The notes under the pieces were generated by a model that worked only from the letters and a program-made list of their open reading frames with translations, searched no databases and was not told the DNA's origin. The position numbers were made by a program, and so were the translations under genes. This document shows positions 18,981-27,688 of a stretch of DNA of 64,000 nt, one piece after another (positions within the stretch are counted from its first letter, which is position 1; every line of letters begins with the position of its first letter). The DNA is from an uncultured Marinobacter sp. (GTDB lineage Bacteria > Pseudomonadota > Gammaproteobacteria > Pseudomonadales > Oleiphilaceae): assembly GCF_947259545.1 (NCBI RefSeq), contig NZ_CAMYMK010000007.1, positions 434,001-498,000 of the forward strand. The letters are read 5' to 3'.

Positions 18981-19232
18981 ATGCACACCTTTCTTGTCAT
19001 TCTCGGTGGTTTCGTATTACTGGCACTCACCATAGCTGGTGCCAGGACTGCGGGCCGCACGTTCAGCGCCGCGCTGCCGCTCTACCTGGTAGTCTGGTTT
19101 GTGTTATCAGCGCTCAATATGGGGGTCGGCATTTATCACGCCGGCTACTCCTTTATGGATGAGCTCCCCATCTTCATCCTCGTATTCGGCCTGCCAGCAG
19201 CCACCGCGGCTATCCTGGCGAGGAAGTTCTAA
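18981..19232 (+). CDS. Small integral membrane protein
   Basis: 83 residues, mostly hydrophobic, with about three membrane spans (residues 3-20, about 31-52 and 61-80) and ending in a basic ARKF. It starts at ATG 18981 and lies 67 bp after the SDR fragment on the same strand. It was probably a partner gene of the intact SDR/LysR locus before the deletion (inference). I do not recognise a characterised family. Codon use and hydrophobic periodicity support a real protein. Confidence 0.65.
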   Translation: MHTFLVILGGFVLLALTIAGARTAGRTFSAALPLYLVVWFVLSALNMGVGIYHAGYSFMDELPIFILVFGLPAATAAILARKF

Positions 19233-19301
19233 GGAAATTGGTTCAGCTGAGAAATTGCCACGTCACCACCTTTCCTTCATTGGACACCTGAGTCCTGAAG
19301 C

Positions 19302-19634
19302 TCAAGAAGTTAGCTGCTCCACAAACTCCGAGGCCTCCTGGCGTGTAAAGAAACGCCCCAATCGAACGAACCCTGAAATGACAGTGGCTTTAAGCTCTAC
19401 AACATTGCCCGTCAGGTCCCTGTTGGTTGTCCATTCGTCAGGCAAGCCATCTACCAGATGAAATGGTGCAGGACGACCGTCGCGATATCGGGATATTACT
19501 ACCTGGCCGGTATAAGAGTCTTTAAAGGCTGGAACAAAACGGACATGGGCGTTGTTTTCGCTCAAACCGCCGGTTCCGGCATATTGCCGATTCTCTTTTA
19601 CCAAAAATGATGGACGTTGTTGGATTAACATCAT
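19302..19634 (-). CDS. Conserved hypothetical protein
   Basis: 110 residues, start ATG 19634 (a second ATG follows directly at 19631). It has no signal peptide or membrane segment. It reads as a compact soluble domain: IQQRPSFLVKENRQYAGTGG, then VRFVPAFKDSYTGQVVISRY, PFHLVDGLPDEW, and a C-terminal helix FFTRQEASEFVEQL. The style is that of a small uncharacterised protein family of proteobacteria, but I cannot name it. It stands alone, facing the AT-rich region upstream of sdaA. Confidence 0.65.
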   Translation of the reverse strand: MMLIQQRPSFLVKENRQYAGTGGLSENNAHVRFVPAFKDSYTGQVVISRYRDGRPAPFHLVDGLPDEWTTNRDLTGNVVELKATVISGFVRLGRFFTRQEASEFVEQLTS

Positions 19635-19953
19635 GCCACCCTCTGGAACGTAACGATTCGGTTCTAAACTCCTTACCTATACAGATATACGGTTCCTTCA
19701 CGATTTTAATTTACCCGGATTGTGTTTTTTTTGATCTATTCAAAACGAACGGATCTGACCATCTTTTCGCACTAGTACCAAGGGAGTACTTTGCGGGCCT
19801 CCGAGAGAACATCCCTGTCGCAAATCTTCGATCCCATGTCGGGCCCGAGCATATCGACAATCTCCGATAGGCCTACTATTGAGTTAGCCCCCATTTAATA
19901 ACTGATGCCTGGTTCGTCAGGTTCTTTTAGCGACCAGCAGCGGAGAGTTCATC
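19635..19953. other. AT-rich intergenic region upstream of sdaA
   Basis: About 319 bp between divergent genes, clearly AT-richer in its first half (T-runs near 19726-19736). A short open frame on the plus strand here has no ribosome site or recognisable product. It should hold the promoters of sdaA and of the 110-residue hypothetical protein, but I see no strong -35/-10 pair. A GGAG sits before the sdaA ATG at about 19942. Confidence 0.4.
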
Positions 19954-21336
19954 ATGGCCATCAGTCTGTTTGATATGTTGAAAATCGGCATTGGGCCATC
20001 CAGCTCCCACACCGTGGGTCCGATGCAGGCCGCCTGTCGGTTCGTCGGTGGACTGAAAGAATCCGGGCGGCTGAGCGGCGTCGCCCGTGTCGACATTCAG
20101 CTGTATGGTTCGCTGGGTGCGACCGGTAAAGGTCACGGTACGGGCCCGGCGGTATTGCTCGGGCTTGAAGGCCATCGGCCGGATACCGTTGATCCCGATA
20201 TCCTGCGACCCAGAACGGACGAAATAAACGCGAAGGGCGAGCTTTGCCTGCAGGGAGAACATCCCATTGCCTTCAATGAAAAGACCGACCTGACCTACCA
20301 CCGTAAGGAATCCCTGCCCTACCACCCGAACGGTATGATGTTCACGGCCTTCGATGCTGACGGCGCGGTGGTACGCCAACGTACCTACTACTCCGTAGGC
20401 GGCGGTTTCGTGGTTAATGATGAGGCCGCCGGCGCGGACCGGATTGTGGAAGATAAGACGTCCCTGCCGTACCCGTTCAAGAGTGGCGCCGACTTGCTTA
20501 GTCAGTGCAAGGTCCACGGGTTGAGCATCGCCGAGCTGATGATGGCCAACGAGCAGGTCTGGCGAAGCAAGGCCCAGATCCGGACGGGGATCCTTCAGAT
20601 CTGGCAAGTAATGCAGGAGTGCGTACAAAACGGTATCACGAACCAAGGCATCCTGCCGGGCGGACTCAAGGTTAAACGACGGGCGGCGGATCTCTACGCA
20701 TCCCTGATGGAAATGAACCGCCAGGACCTGATCTCGCCCTCACTGAGCGCCATGGATTGGGTCAATCTCTATGCGCTGGCGGTGAATGAAGAAAACGCCG
20801 CCGGTGGTCGCATGGTGACTGCTCCCACCAACGGCGCCGCCGGCATCATTCCGGCTGTCCTGCACTATTACTGGAACTGGTGCCCCAATGCCAACGAAGA
20901 CGGCGTCATCAACTTCCTTCTCACAGCAGCGGCCATCGGCATCCTGTTCAAGGAAAATGCCTCGATTTCCGGTGCCGAAGTGGGCTGCCAGGGCGAAGTC
21001 GGCTCCGCCTGCGCGATGGCGGCGGCAGGGCTGGCCGCCGTGACCGGAGGCACACCGGAACAGGTTGAGAACGCCGCGGAGATCGGTATGGAGCATCACC
21101 TCGGGCTGACCTGTGATCCGATCGGCGGGTTGGTGCAAGTGCCCTGCATCGAACGCAACGCCGTAGCGGCAGTCGATGCGATAAACGCCGCCATCATGGC
21201 GCTACGCGGCGATGGCTCGCACTTTGTCTCTCTGGACAAGGTGATACGCACCATGCGGGAAACCGGGCGGGATATGCTCGATAAGTACAAAGAGACGTCA
21301 CGAGGGGGCCTGGCAGTCAACGTGATCGAGTGCTAA
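19954..21336 (+). CDS. sdaA: L-serine ammonia-lyase (Fe-S, single-chain type)
   Basis: 460 residues, the usual length of SdaA/SdaB, which deaminate L-serine to pyruvate and ammonia with a [4Fe-4S] cluster. The N-terminal beta domain shows [20 protein letters not shown], the substrate-binding SSSHT region. The C-terminal alpha domain has [39 protein letters not shown] and [18 protein letters not shown], which contribute cluster cysteines. It starts at ATG 19954 behind a GGAG. It is monocistronic and ends 93 bp before a convergent methyltransferase gene. It allows serine use as carbon source and limits toxic serine build-up. Confidence 0.97.
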   Translation: MAISLFDMLKIGIGPSSSHTVGPMQAACRFVGGLKESGRLSGVARVDIQLYGSLGATGKGHGTGPAVLLGLEGHRPDTVDPDILRPRTDEINAKGELCLQGEHPIAFNEKTDLTYHRKESLPYHPNGMMFTAFDADGAVVRQRTYYSVGGGFVVNDEAAGADRIVEDKTSLPYPFKSGADLLSQCKVHGLSIAELMMANEQVWRSKAQIRTGILQIWQVMQECVQNGITNQGILPGGLKVKRRAADLYASLMEMNRQDLISPSLSAMDWVNLYALAVNEENAAGGRMVTAPTNGAAGIIPAVLHYYWNWCPNANEDGVINFLLTAAAIGILFKENASISGAEVGCQGEVGSACAMAAAGLAAVTGGTPEQVENAAEIGMEHHLGLTCDPIGGLVQVPCIERNAVAAVDAINAAIMALRGDGSHFVSLDKVIRTMRETGRDMLDKYKETSRGGLAVNVIEC

Positions 21337-21429
21337 CCACGAAGGAATTTGACGAGCTGCCACCACAGCCCGTCAGAATCAGCGCCAGCCCAATAGACAT
21401 TATCAGGCCAGCGGACTTACTCCAGGAAC

Positions 21430-22506
21430 TCAGGGACGCACCTCCAGAACAATATTGAACGGAGTTTCCGCTGCCCTTCGTACCTTGCTGAAACCACCCT
21501 CCTTGATAACGGCTGTGAGTTTGCGCTCTCCCGCCTGGGCCCCGAGCGCAAAGCCGGTCCTCTGTGCCAGTGCCGTAGGTACACAGATACTCGTTGAGGC
21601 AGCGTAGAACAGCCGTCCTACCGGGTTAAAGTTGTCGCTCAGTTCATCGGCTGCCATGGGCTCCACCACCATCCAGGTGCCATCCGGCTTAAGCTGATTC
21701 CGCACGTGGCACGCAGTTCCGATCGGATCCCCCATATCATGCAATGCGTCAAAGCAGGTCACGAGATCAAAATCACCGCCGTCGAAATCCGTGGCCGTGG
21801 CCTGCTCAAACCGGACTCGATCCGGGGCCAGACCATGTTCATCACGATGCGCATTCGCGGAATCGATAGACCCACCGTGAAAGTCGTAGCCAATAAACGT
21901 GGAGTTCGGGAACGCCGCCGCCATCAATAATGTGGAATGGCCGTGACCGCAGCCGAGGTCCGCAACGCGCGCGCCACGCTCCAGTTTTTCGACCATTCCA
22001 TCCAGCGCAGGAAGCCAATGCTGCACAAGATTATGGACATAGCCCGGGCGGAAGAACTTGGCGACTGCACAGAACATACAATGGGCCTGATCGCCCCACG
22101 CTACGCCCTCACCGGTGCGAAACCCTTCGCTTACTTTGGGCTCATTCTCAAATGTGGTATACGCATTCTCAAATCCGCCGATCATGTAAACCGGGCTGTC
22201 CTCATCAGCGAACACCATCGCTTGCTCCGGGGGTAACCAGAACCGCTTGGTTGTCCTGTCATACGCGAGATAGTTCGAAGCTGCATGGTGCGCCAGCCAT
22301 TCCCGAAGGTAGCGTTCGGAATAGCCGGTCCGCTCGGCAAGTTCCAACGAGGTTGCAGGCCCCCTGCTCTTTAGTTCGCGATACAGACCCAGCCGATCGC
22401 CAATCTTGACCAAAGCAGCGCTGTAGGCACCACCCAGATCGCCAAGTACCTGCCCCACAAAGGCATTCAGTTTATCTTCATCAAATGTTTGCATTGCTTC
22501 CATCAT
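21430..22506 (-). CDS. SAM-dependent methyltransferase with N-terminal winged-helix-like domain
   Basis: 358 residues. The N-terminal ~100 residues form a winged-helix/dimerisation-like domain (LYRELKSRGPATSLELAERTGYSERYLREWL). The rest is a class I Rossmann methyltransferase with motif I RVADLGCGHGHSTLLMA, the acidic end of strand 2 in FIGYDF and motif IV DLVTCFDALHDMGDP. This matches the family often annotated as transcriptional regulator/methyltransferase (Rv2258c-like); the substrate is unknown. It is on the same strand as, and 118 bp downstream of, an AraC-type regulator gene, which may control it. I see no sign of truncation. Confidence 0.85.
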   Translation of the reverse strand: MMEAMQTFDEDKLNAFVGQVLGDLGGAYSAALVKIGDRLGLYRELKSRGPATSLELAERTGYSERYLREWLAHHAASNYLAYDRTTKRFWLPPEQAMVFADEDSPVYMIGGFENAYTTFENEPKVSEGFRTGEGVAWGDQAHCMFCAVAKFFRPGYVHNLVQHWLPALDGMVEKLERGARVADLGCGHGHSTLLMAAAFPNSTFIGYDFHGGSIDSANAHRDEHGLAPDRVRFEQATATDFDGGDFDLVTCFDALHDMGDPIGTACHVRNQLKPDGTWMVVEPMAADELSDNFNPVGRLFYAASTSICVPTALAQRTGFALGAQAGERKLTAVIKEGGFSKVRRAAETPFNIVLEVRP

Positions 22507-22624
22507 GTTTCTTCCATATCAGGTAGAGATGTGAGGTTGTCCCTGTGGACATAGTCATGATGGGAGCATCGGCATTGTGGATGAATGATCATTCGTCCAG
22601 CGTTGATGACTGAAATACCTGAGT

Positions 22625-23659
22625 TCAGTAAAGGGCCGGCGGAACCGAACGCTCACGACGCCAGGCAGCGGGAGATAAGCCTACAGCGCGCTTGAATGAA
22701 CGGCTAAACGCTTCTTCGGATTCATATCCCACCTCGCCGGCAATAGTTGCTATCTTCGCTTTGGATTCGACCAGCAAGTTGGAAGCGACCTGCATCCGCC
22801 AGCTTCTGAGGTATTGCATGGGCGGTTGTCCGACCAGTTCCGCAAATCTGTCCTGTAACGCAGATCGGGAGAGGCCCGCATGATCTGAAAGCTTCTCCAG
22901 CGTCCAGGCGTCAGCCGGGGATTGGTGCATCAGCCCCAGCACCCGACCAACATGACGATCACGCAGTCCCGCCAACCAGCCGGTCTGGCTTTCCGGCATT
23001 TTGCTGAGGTAAAAACGGATCAGGTCCACAAACATCATTTCGCTCATACGCTCAAGGATCGCTTCACCACCTGGTCTTTTTGAGCGCGACTCGGCTTCAA
23101 CCAGTCTGGCAAGCTGCCCGGCCCAGTTACCGTCAGTCAGTTCGTTGGCACGAGCGTGCATCACTCGTGGTAATGCGGTCAGCAACGGGTTGAATGGCCC
23201 CTTGTCGCATCCCAGAAAACCACAGAGCAACACAGCGCCAGAGGCACTATCCGGCCCTTGTTGTGCCGCTGTTGCAGGCCGAGCCCGAAAGTCATCCTCC
23301 TGGCAAAGCATGAACGGCAATCCCGAACACTGTTTCAGCGTAGCAACCAGATATTCGAGATCCGGTTCCGCTCGCAGTCCCGGGATACTGGACATCACAT
23401 GAGGGTCGCCGTGAGGAAAGAGGATCACATCCCCTTCATTCATTTCAAACGGTGCCTCGCCCGTTATACCTGCCCAACAAGATCCGTTTAACACCACGTG
23501 ATATTCCATCATGTGTTCGGAAGCTGGCATCACGGCATGGGCAATCAGATGAGCGGCCGGCGCCTCAGTCACCCAGGCGCCGACGCATTCGACGTGAAAG
23601 AATAATGCTCCGCGCAAACGGACACAGCGCAGCAGGCCGGAGAGCGTATCTTCATTCAT
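22625..23659 (-). CDS. AraC-family regulator with N-terminal cupin
   Basis: 344 residues. Residues 1 to about 200 are the cupin-type ligand domain of the AraC_binding/cupin_6 kind, with 'EYHVVLNGSCWAGITGEAPF' and NEGDVILFPHGDPHVM. The C-terminal ~100 residues are the double helix-turn-helix with AWTLEKLSDHAGLSRSALQD and KIATIAGEVGYESEEAFSRS. Proteins of this architecture often control neighbouring oxidoreductases or stress genes. The downstream methyltransferase, on the same strand, is the obvious candidate target (inference). Confidence 0.92.
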   Translation of the reverse strand: MNEDTLSGLLRCVRLRGALFFHVECVGAWVTEAPAAHLIAHAVMPASEHMMEYHVVLNGSCWAGITGEAPFEMNEGDVILFPHGDPHVMSSIPGLRAEPDLEYLVATLKQCSGLPFMLCQEDDFRARPATAAQQGPDSASGAVLLCGFLGCDKGPFNPLLTALPRVMHARANELTDGNWAGQLARLVEAESRSKRPGGEAILERMSEMMFVDLIRFYLSKMPESQTGWLAGLRDRHVGRVLGLMHQSPADAWTLEKLSDHAGLSRSALQDRFAELVGQPPMQYLRSWRMQVASNLLVESKAKIATIAGEVGYESEEAFSRSFKRAVGLSPAAWRRERSVPPALY

Positions 23660-23867
23660 GACGGCTGCACCGGTAGATGAGAAATAGTCCGGGTTGTTGA
23701 AGCATCCCGGATACCGTTCTACTCAACTTTATTAAAGACGGAAAATCGCCGAATAACCAGAGAACAACATGATTGAACTACCGGAATACTTGATTGCACG
23801 TCTGTAATTGGCCAATTACACAGGGTCTGTATATGCTGATTTAAGGCGTGCGAAAGGAGGAAACACT

Positions 23868-24110
23868 ATGCGTTATCTAGCTGCACTACTATTTGGGCTG
23901 TTCCTTGCCGGCACTGTGGCAGCTTCGCAGTGCCCCGCTCTAGTCGCCCAGGTAGATTCAAAACTGGAATCCGCCGAACTCGACGGTGCCACAGAAAGTA
24001 ACATCGAAGCGCTCCGTGATCAGGGGCAAACCCTGCACGAGCAGGGCAAGCACGGCGAGTCAGTCAGGGTCCTGAAGGAGGCCCTTTCGATGTTCCCGGA
24101 TAAATCCTGA
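23868..24110 (+). CDS. Small secreted periplasmic protein
   Basis: 80 residues from ATG 23868, chosen because a strong AAAGGAGG (from about 23853) precedes it and the product begins with a good signal peptide (MRYLAALLFGLFLAGTVAAS, cleavage after AAS). The mature part is a ~60-residue helical hairpin rich in Glu, Ala and Leu (KLESAELDGATESNIEALRD and EQGKHGESVRVLKEAL). It contains one Cys just after the cleavage site. It resembles small uncharacterised periplasmic helical proteins and I cannot assign a role. A terminator hairpin follows, so it is a single-gene unit. Confidence 0.75.
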   Translation: MRYLAALLFGLFLAGTVAASQCPALVAQVDSKLESAELDGATESNIEALRDQGQTLHEQGKHGESVRVLKEALSMFPDKS

Positions 24111-24134
24111 GCCCGAAATATAGTGGCAAATGAT

Positions 24135-24162
24135 CCGCTCACCCAGATGGTCGGGTGAGCGG
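24135..24162 (+). terminator. Terminator hairpin after small periplasmic gene
   Basis: A perfect 10-bp GC-rich stem, CCGCTCACCC (24135-24144) with GGGTGAGCGG (24153-24162) and an 8-nt loop. It lies 24 bp after the stop codon. No clear U-run follows on the plus strand. Confidence 0.55.
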
Positions 24163-24292
24163 AACTCAATGATTGTCAGCCACACCCCGCCGGCAGCAGC
24201 TTGGCTTTCACATTCTGCCCAAAGCAAACCCATGGAACCGGGATCATTGAGGTGCTTCCGTGCAGTAGACTACGGAAGTATAGGCTAATTGA

Positions 24293-25300
24293 CTATTCCC
24301 GGTCAGGTGCAGTGCATTCAGACGCTGTCGGATTACTGCTGCAGCGAATCCTTGCCATCAACGCCAGCGTTTTGGGGTCATAGACCGTTGGCGCTCCGTT
24401 GGTACCGTCCCGCATCTGGATTCGGTTCTGGCGGAACATTTCCTGATACCCCTCAATATCTTTCTCAGAGATCGAAATCCAGCTCTCTTCGGGAATGGCT
24501 GATTCCTGTCCCCCTATTAGCTCCATGGTCTGCGGAAACATGGACCAGGCAACACTTCTGGCTTTTTGGGCGGTTTCATCGTCAACCATCTCATCATGGA
24601 CAATAAGCTGAACCGTTAACTGAGCCAGCGCGTAATCAACGATACCGCCGTTTGGCTCGAGTCCCTTGTAGAGCTCCAGCGCTTCATACGCAAAGGCCGG
24701 CGCATAGGCGGTGTCGACGGAGCCATTGTTAAACTTTCCCGCGAAATTGGTGATATCGGAGGGAACCACGGTGGCCTTAACGTAGTTCACCATGTGGATG
24801 GCGTCTTTCTGATAATCCAGCGTGGCCATCCGTTTGCCGGCCAGCGCGGCGGCGGAATTGATACTGCGATCGTCGACGAACAGATACCCTGCCCCAATCG
24901 GAAAAATACCAAGCACTTCAAAGCCACCGGATTTCATGAGAGGCGCTGCTTTCGGTTGCGCCAGCGTGGCCAGCATGGTTTTCAGGTCATCGTAGGTTGG
25001 CAGAGCGCCAACGGCACTGATGGACCCGGTGAAACGGTTGAAAGGCCTGGTTCGCAGATCCGTGGCTGCGACGGCATCGCATTGCCCTGCGTTAAAATCA
25101 CCAACTGCGACACCTTCATCGGTGTATGGCTTCAGTTTGAGATCCAGTCCGATGGACTTTGCTTCCAGTGAGAAGTCCTTCATCAGGTTATACACATCAC
25201 CATTGGCGCCGATGACATCGAATACACAGACAGAAAGCGTGTTTGCTGAGGCGAAAGGAACAACACACGATAAAGTCAGGGCACTGATAAATTTACGCAT
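24293..25300 (-). CDS. Putative periplasmic solute-binding protein (DUF6091-like)
   Basis: 335 residues with a signal peptide (MRKFISALTLSCVVPFASA) followed by NTLSVCVFDVIGANGDVYNL. The fold pattern is that of a periplasmic binding protein: 'DFNAGQCDAVAATDLRTRPF', an ALPTYDDL linker and the GKRMATLDYQKDAIHMVNY strand. I recall such proteins, annotated as putative solute-binding protein, beside hydrocarbon oxidation genes, but the family name is from memory. It is the last gene of the hydroxylase operon (28 bp after the hydroxylase), with no transporter genes. It may capture or deliver the substrate or its oxidation product in the periplasm (inference). Confidence 0.75.
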   Translation of the reverse strand: MRKFISALTLSCVVPFASANTLSVCVFDVIGANGDVYNLMKDFSLEAKSIGLDLKLKPYTDEGVAVGDFNAGQCDAVAATDLRTRPFNRFTGSISAVGALPTYDDLKTMLATLAQPKAAPLMKSGGFEVLGIFPIGAGYLFVDDRSINSAAALAGKRMATLDYQKDAIHMVNYVKATVVPSDITNFAGKFNNGSVDTAYAPAFAYEALELYKGLEPNGGIVDYALAQLTVQLIVHDEMVDDETAQKARSVAWSMFPQTMELIGGQESAIPEESWISISEKDIEGYQEMFRQNRIQMRDGTNGAPTVYDPKTLALMARIRCSSNPTASECTAPDRE

Positions 25301-25327
25301 TTTTCTTTCCTTTTGTTGTTTATGGAC

Positions 25328-26497
25328 TTATTGGTTTGCATGTTTCATAAGCGCAGGAATGCGACTCCTGGCATTGGCCTGCGATGCCAGGACGCGCTCT
25401 TCCGAAGAGGCATATTTCTCATCCCACTCAAGGACTTTTGGTGTCATGAGCTTGTGCCAGAGCGGCGGAATCATTGCGACCACAATGGTGGTGAGGTAAC
25501 CGCTGATCATCATCGGTGAGTCCGGGAACGGTTTCAGATCCTGGTACGGCACCTCGCCCTGGGCGTGATGGTGGGAATGGCGTGTCAGATTAAACATGGT
25601 CCAGGAGCTGATGCGTTTGTTGGTATTCCAGGAATGCCGCGGTTGCACCGGCGTTTCCGGATGACGGACCATGCCGTAATGCTCCATGTAGTTAACAATC
25701 TCAAGCAAGGCCTTGCCCCACAGAGCGCAGGCTATGAAATACACCATGGCGCCAACGCCTCCCATGGCGAAGGCAGCAGCCACGAGCATTGCGCTCATCA
25801 GGTGTCCCCGGATCACCGCATTCCGCCAGGACAAGGCCGAGTGACCTTTACGCCTGAGGCGCCGTTGCTCGATATTCCAGGCGCTGGCATTGCCTTTCAG
25901 GGTGGATACCACAACGTGGTAATAAACGTTGCGCCCACGGGGGGCCGTCGCCGGATCCTCGGTGGTCGACACGTAGCGGTGGTGCCCGTAGACATGTTCA
26001 ATCGAAAACACCGTGTCGAAACTGAATGCCAGCAACCAGCGTCCAATCAGCATGGATACCGGGTCCCAGGTTCTGTGCGTCAGTTCGTGGCCGGTAATGG
26101 TGCCGATGATTCCGATCATCAGTCCTGTCAGCACCACACCTGAGAGGTGGTGTATGAAGGGAGTGGCATCGCGAGCCAGGACCGCATCGTATCCCGTCAG
26201 TTCGGTAACCAGGGCACCAAACCCGGCGACATCCGTTGAACTGACGCTCCAGACGGAGGCGAAAACGACCAGACACAACAACGGCAGTGCCATCCATAAT
26301 TGCACCGTCAGTACAGTGGGGCGCCTGAATTCTGGTGTCGTTGTGTCATCACCGCAAAGTGCGTCACCGACAATGTAGATCACCAGGACCGCCAACAGCC
26401 CCAGACTGATCCAATGGCCGCCAGCCACCAGAGACACCAAAGCCAGGAGCCCGATTCCGTGGAAGAGAAAGAACTTCAAGTAATGTAATAAGATCAT
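25328..26497 (-). CDS. AlkB/XylM-family di-iron membrane hydroxylase
   Basis: 389 residues, integral-membrane fatty-acid-desaturase superfamily. All histidine boxes of the alkane/xylene hydroxylase group are present: GHELTH (residues 136-141), EHVYGHH (167-173), NYMEHYGMVR (269-278, the alkane-hydroxylase signature with Met where many have Leu) and RHSHHHAQ (306-313). Membrane helices lie at about 5-45, 65-85, 118-135 and 232-262. It should hydroxylate a terminal methyl group of an alkane or alkyl-aromatic using O2. The partner is the ferredoxin-reductase encoded just upstream (30 bp gap), an arrangement like XylM-XylA rather than AlkB-rubredoxin. The substrate is not predictable from sequence alone. 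Confidence 0.9.
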   Translation of the reverse strand: MILLHYLKFFLFHGIGLLALVSLVAGGHWISLGLLAVLVIYIVGDALCGDDTTTPEFRRPTVLTVQLWMALPLLCLVVFASVWSVSSTDVAGFGALVTELTGYDAVLARDATPFIHHLSGVVLTGLMIGIIGTITGHELTHRTWDPVSMLIGRWLLAFSFDTVFSIEHVYGHHRYVSTTEDPATAPRGRNVYYHVVVSTLKGNASAWNIEQRRLRRKGHSALSWRNAVIRGHLMSAMLVAAAFAMGGVGAMVYFIACALWGKALLEIVNYMEHYGMVRHPETPVQPRHSWNTNKRISSWTMFNLTRHSHHHAQGEVPYQDLKPFPDSPMMISGYLTTIVVAMIPPLWHKLMTPKVLEWDEKYASSEERVLASQANARSRIPALMKHANQ

Positions 26498-26527
26498 CTT
26501 TTACCCTCTTGTTTTTAATATTATTGA

Positions 26528-27586
26528 TTATATGGCCAAGGCTGAGGCGTCAGCGTCCAGTGCATCCCGCGTGGTCGTAAATCTGTCTGCATAAATGTTT
26601 GTCCGGCTGACGCCCCCTTCAATTAACCTGGCTTCGGCGGCATCGATCATTCCTGGCGGACCGCACAGATAGGCCTCCGATCCCTGCAATGACAGCCCGG
26701 GGATGACGTCGGTCACCCGTCCACGGGCGCCCGTCCAATCCGAATTCTCGGCTTCCTGGGATAAAACAGGGATGAAGGTGAAGGCTGCTGACCATTTGAG
26801 CGCGAGATCCCGAATGTCATCCAACCGGTAAAGATCCTGCTGAGACCTGGCGCCGAACAACAAAGTTACCGGCCGGTGGCTCTGCCCTTCCACAGCGTCT
26901 TTCAGCAGCGCCAGGATCGGCGCGAGACCGCTGCCACCGGCGATCAGAATCAATGGGGCATCTGATGGGCGTAACCAGAATTTCCCTGCCGGGCCGTCCA
27001 CCATAACGGTGTGACCCAGCAAGTCCTTTTCATTCACTGCTGTTGAGAATTGGCCACCGGGCACTTTGCGAACGAAGAAGGAAAGCGTCGCATCTGTCCG
27101 ACAGGGGGTGGCAAAGGAGTAGCTCCTGGCCCGCCCCGGTAGGGAATCCAGGGTCAGGTCCGCGTACTGGCCGGCTTTGTAGTTCAGCGCCTGGTCGAGT
27201 TGTAATTTCAGGTGGGTAATATCGTGGGTTAACCGCTCCTGCAGCACCACCCGTCCCGGAACCGTCCTACGCTGTTTCTGCGCCGTCACGTCCACTTCAA
27301 TGGTGACGTCACTCGTCGGGACACTCTGGCACGCCAGAATGTAACCCTGATCCAGTTCATCGTCATTGAGGATATAACCAATGTCCGTCAACTCTTTCAC
27401 GGTCCCTTCGACCAGACGGCATTTGCAGGATGCACAGCCCCCGACGCGGCAACTGTGGGGAAAATCGATGTTCTCCCTCAGTGCCGCGTGCAGGATCGTT
27501 TCCTTGTGAACTACCCGGACGGCTTCCCCGTTGATCTCTGCCCAATGTTCTTTCGGTACACGCTTGCGGAATAAAGAAAACATCAT
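26528..27586 (-). CDS. Ferredoxin-NAD(P)H reductase component of the hydroxylase
   Basis: 352 residues. The N-terminal plant-type [2Fe-2S] domain has Cys46, Cys51, Cys54 and Cys86 (HSCRVGGCASCKC and ILACQS). It is followed by an FAD-binding domain (RARSYSFATP) and a NAD(P)-binding domain with GGSGLAPILALL and YLCGPPGMIDA. The order ferredoxin-FAD-NAD is that of XylA/MmoC-type electron-transfer components. It is the first gene of the operon and would pass electrons from NAD(P)H to the membrane hydroxylase. The upstream region carries paired direct repeats and an inverted repeat described separately. Confidence 0.93.
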   Translation of the reverse strand: MMFSLFRKRVPKEHWAEINGEAVRVVHKETILHAALRENIDFPHSCRVGGCASCKCRLVEGTVKELTDIGYILNDDELDQGYILACQSVPTSDVTIEVDVTAQKQRRTVPGRVVLQERLTHDITHLKLQLDQALNYKAGQYADLTLDSLPGRARSYSFATPCRTDATLSFFVRKVPGGQFSTAVNEKDLLGHTVMVDGPAGKFWLRPSDAPLILIAGGSGLAPILALLKDAVEGQSHRPVTLLFGARSQQDLYRLDDIRDLALKWSAAFTFIPVLSQEAENSDWTGARGRVTDVIPGLSLQGSEAYLCGPPGMIDAAEARLIEGGVSRTNIYADRFTTTRDALDADASALAI

Positions 27587-27621
27587 CGGCCCCCTTTTTT
27601 TGTTCGCACGGATACATGCTA

Positions 27622-27639
27622 ATGTTCCTCACCGAACAT
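27622..27639. promoter_or_regulatory. Inverted repeat in the divergent reductase/AraC region
   Basis: Perfect dyad ATGTTC-N6-GAACAT lying between the reductase start (27586) and the paired direct repeats. Its place on the reductase side suggests an operator or part of the promoter of the hydroxylase operon. The binding protein is unknown. Confidence 0.4.
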
Positions 27640-27643
27640 CGCG

Positions 27644-27680
27644 GGGTCATTTATTGACATCCATGGGTGATAAATTGACA
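27644..27680 (-). promoter_or_regulatory. Paired 16-bp direct repeats upstream of the hydroxylase operon
   Basis: On the minus strand, TGTCAATTTATCACCC (27680-27665) is followed 21 bp on by TGTCAATAAATGACCC (27659-27644). The 21-bp period puts both on the same helix face, as expected for an AraC-type activator dimer. They point toward the reductase-hydroxylase operon and end 8 bp before the AraC gene start on the other side. The same element recurs as a pair upstream of the aldehyde dehydrogenase. Confidence 0.65.
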
Positions 27681-27688
27681 ATCATCAA

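Noticed and set aside
19607..19870. 87-codon plus-strand frame in the AT-rich gap before sdaA
   Set aside because: It overlaps the start of the 110-residue gene, has no Shine-Dalgarno site and the composition does not look coding.
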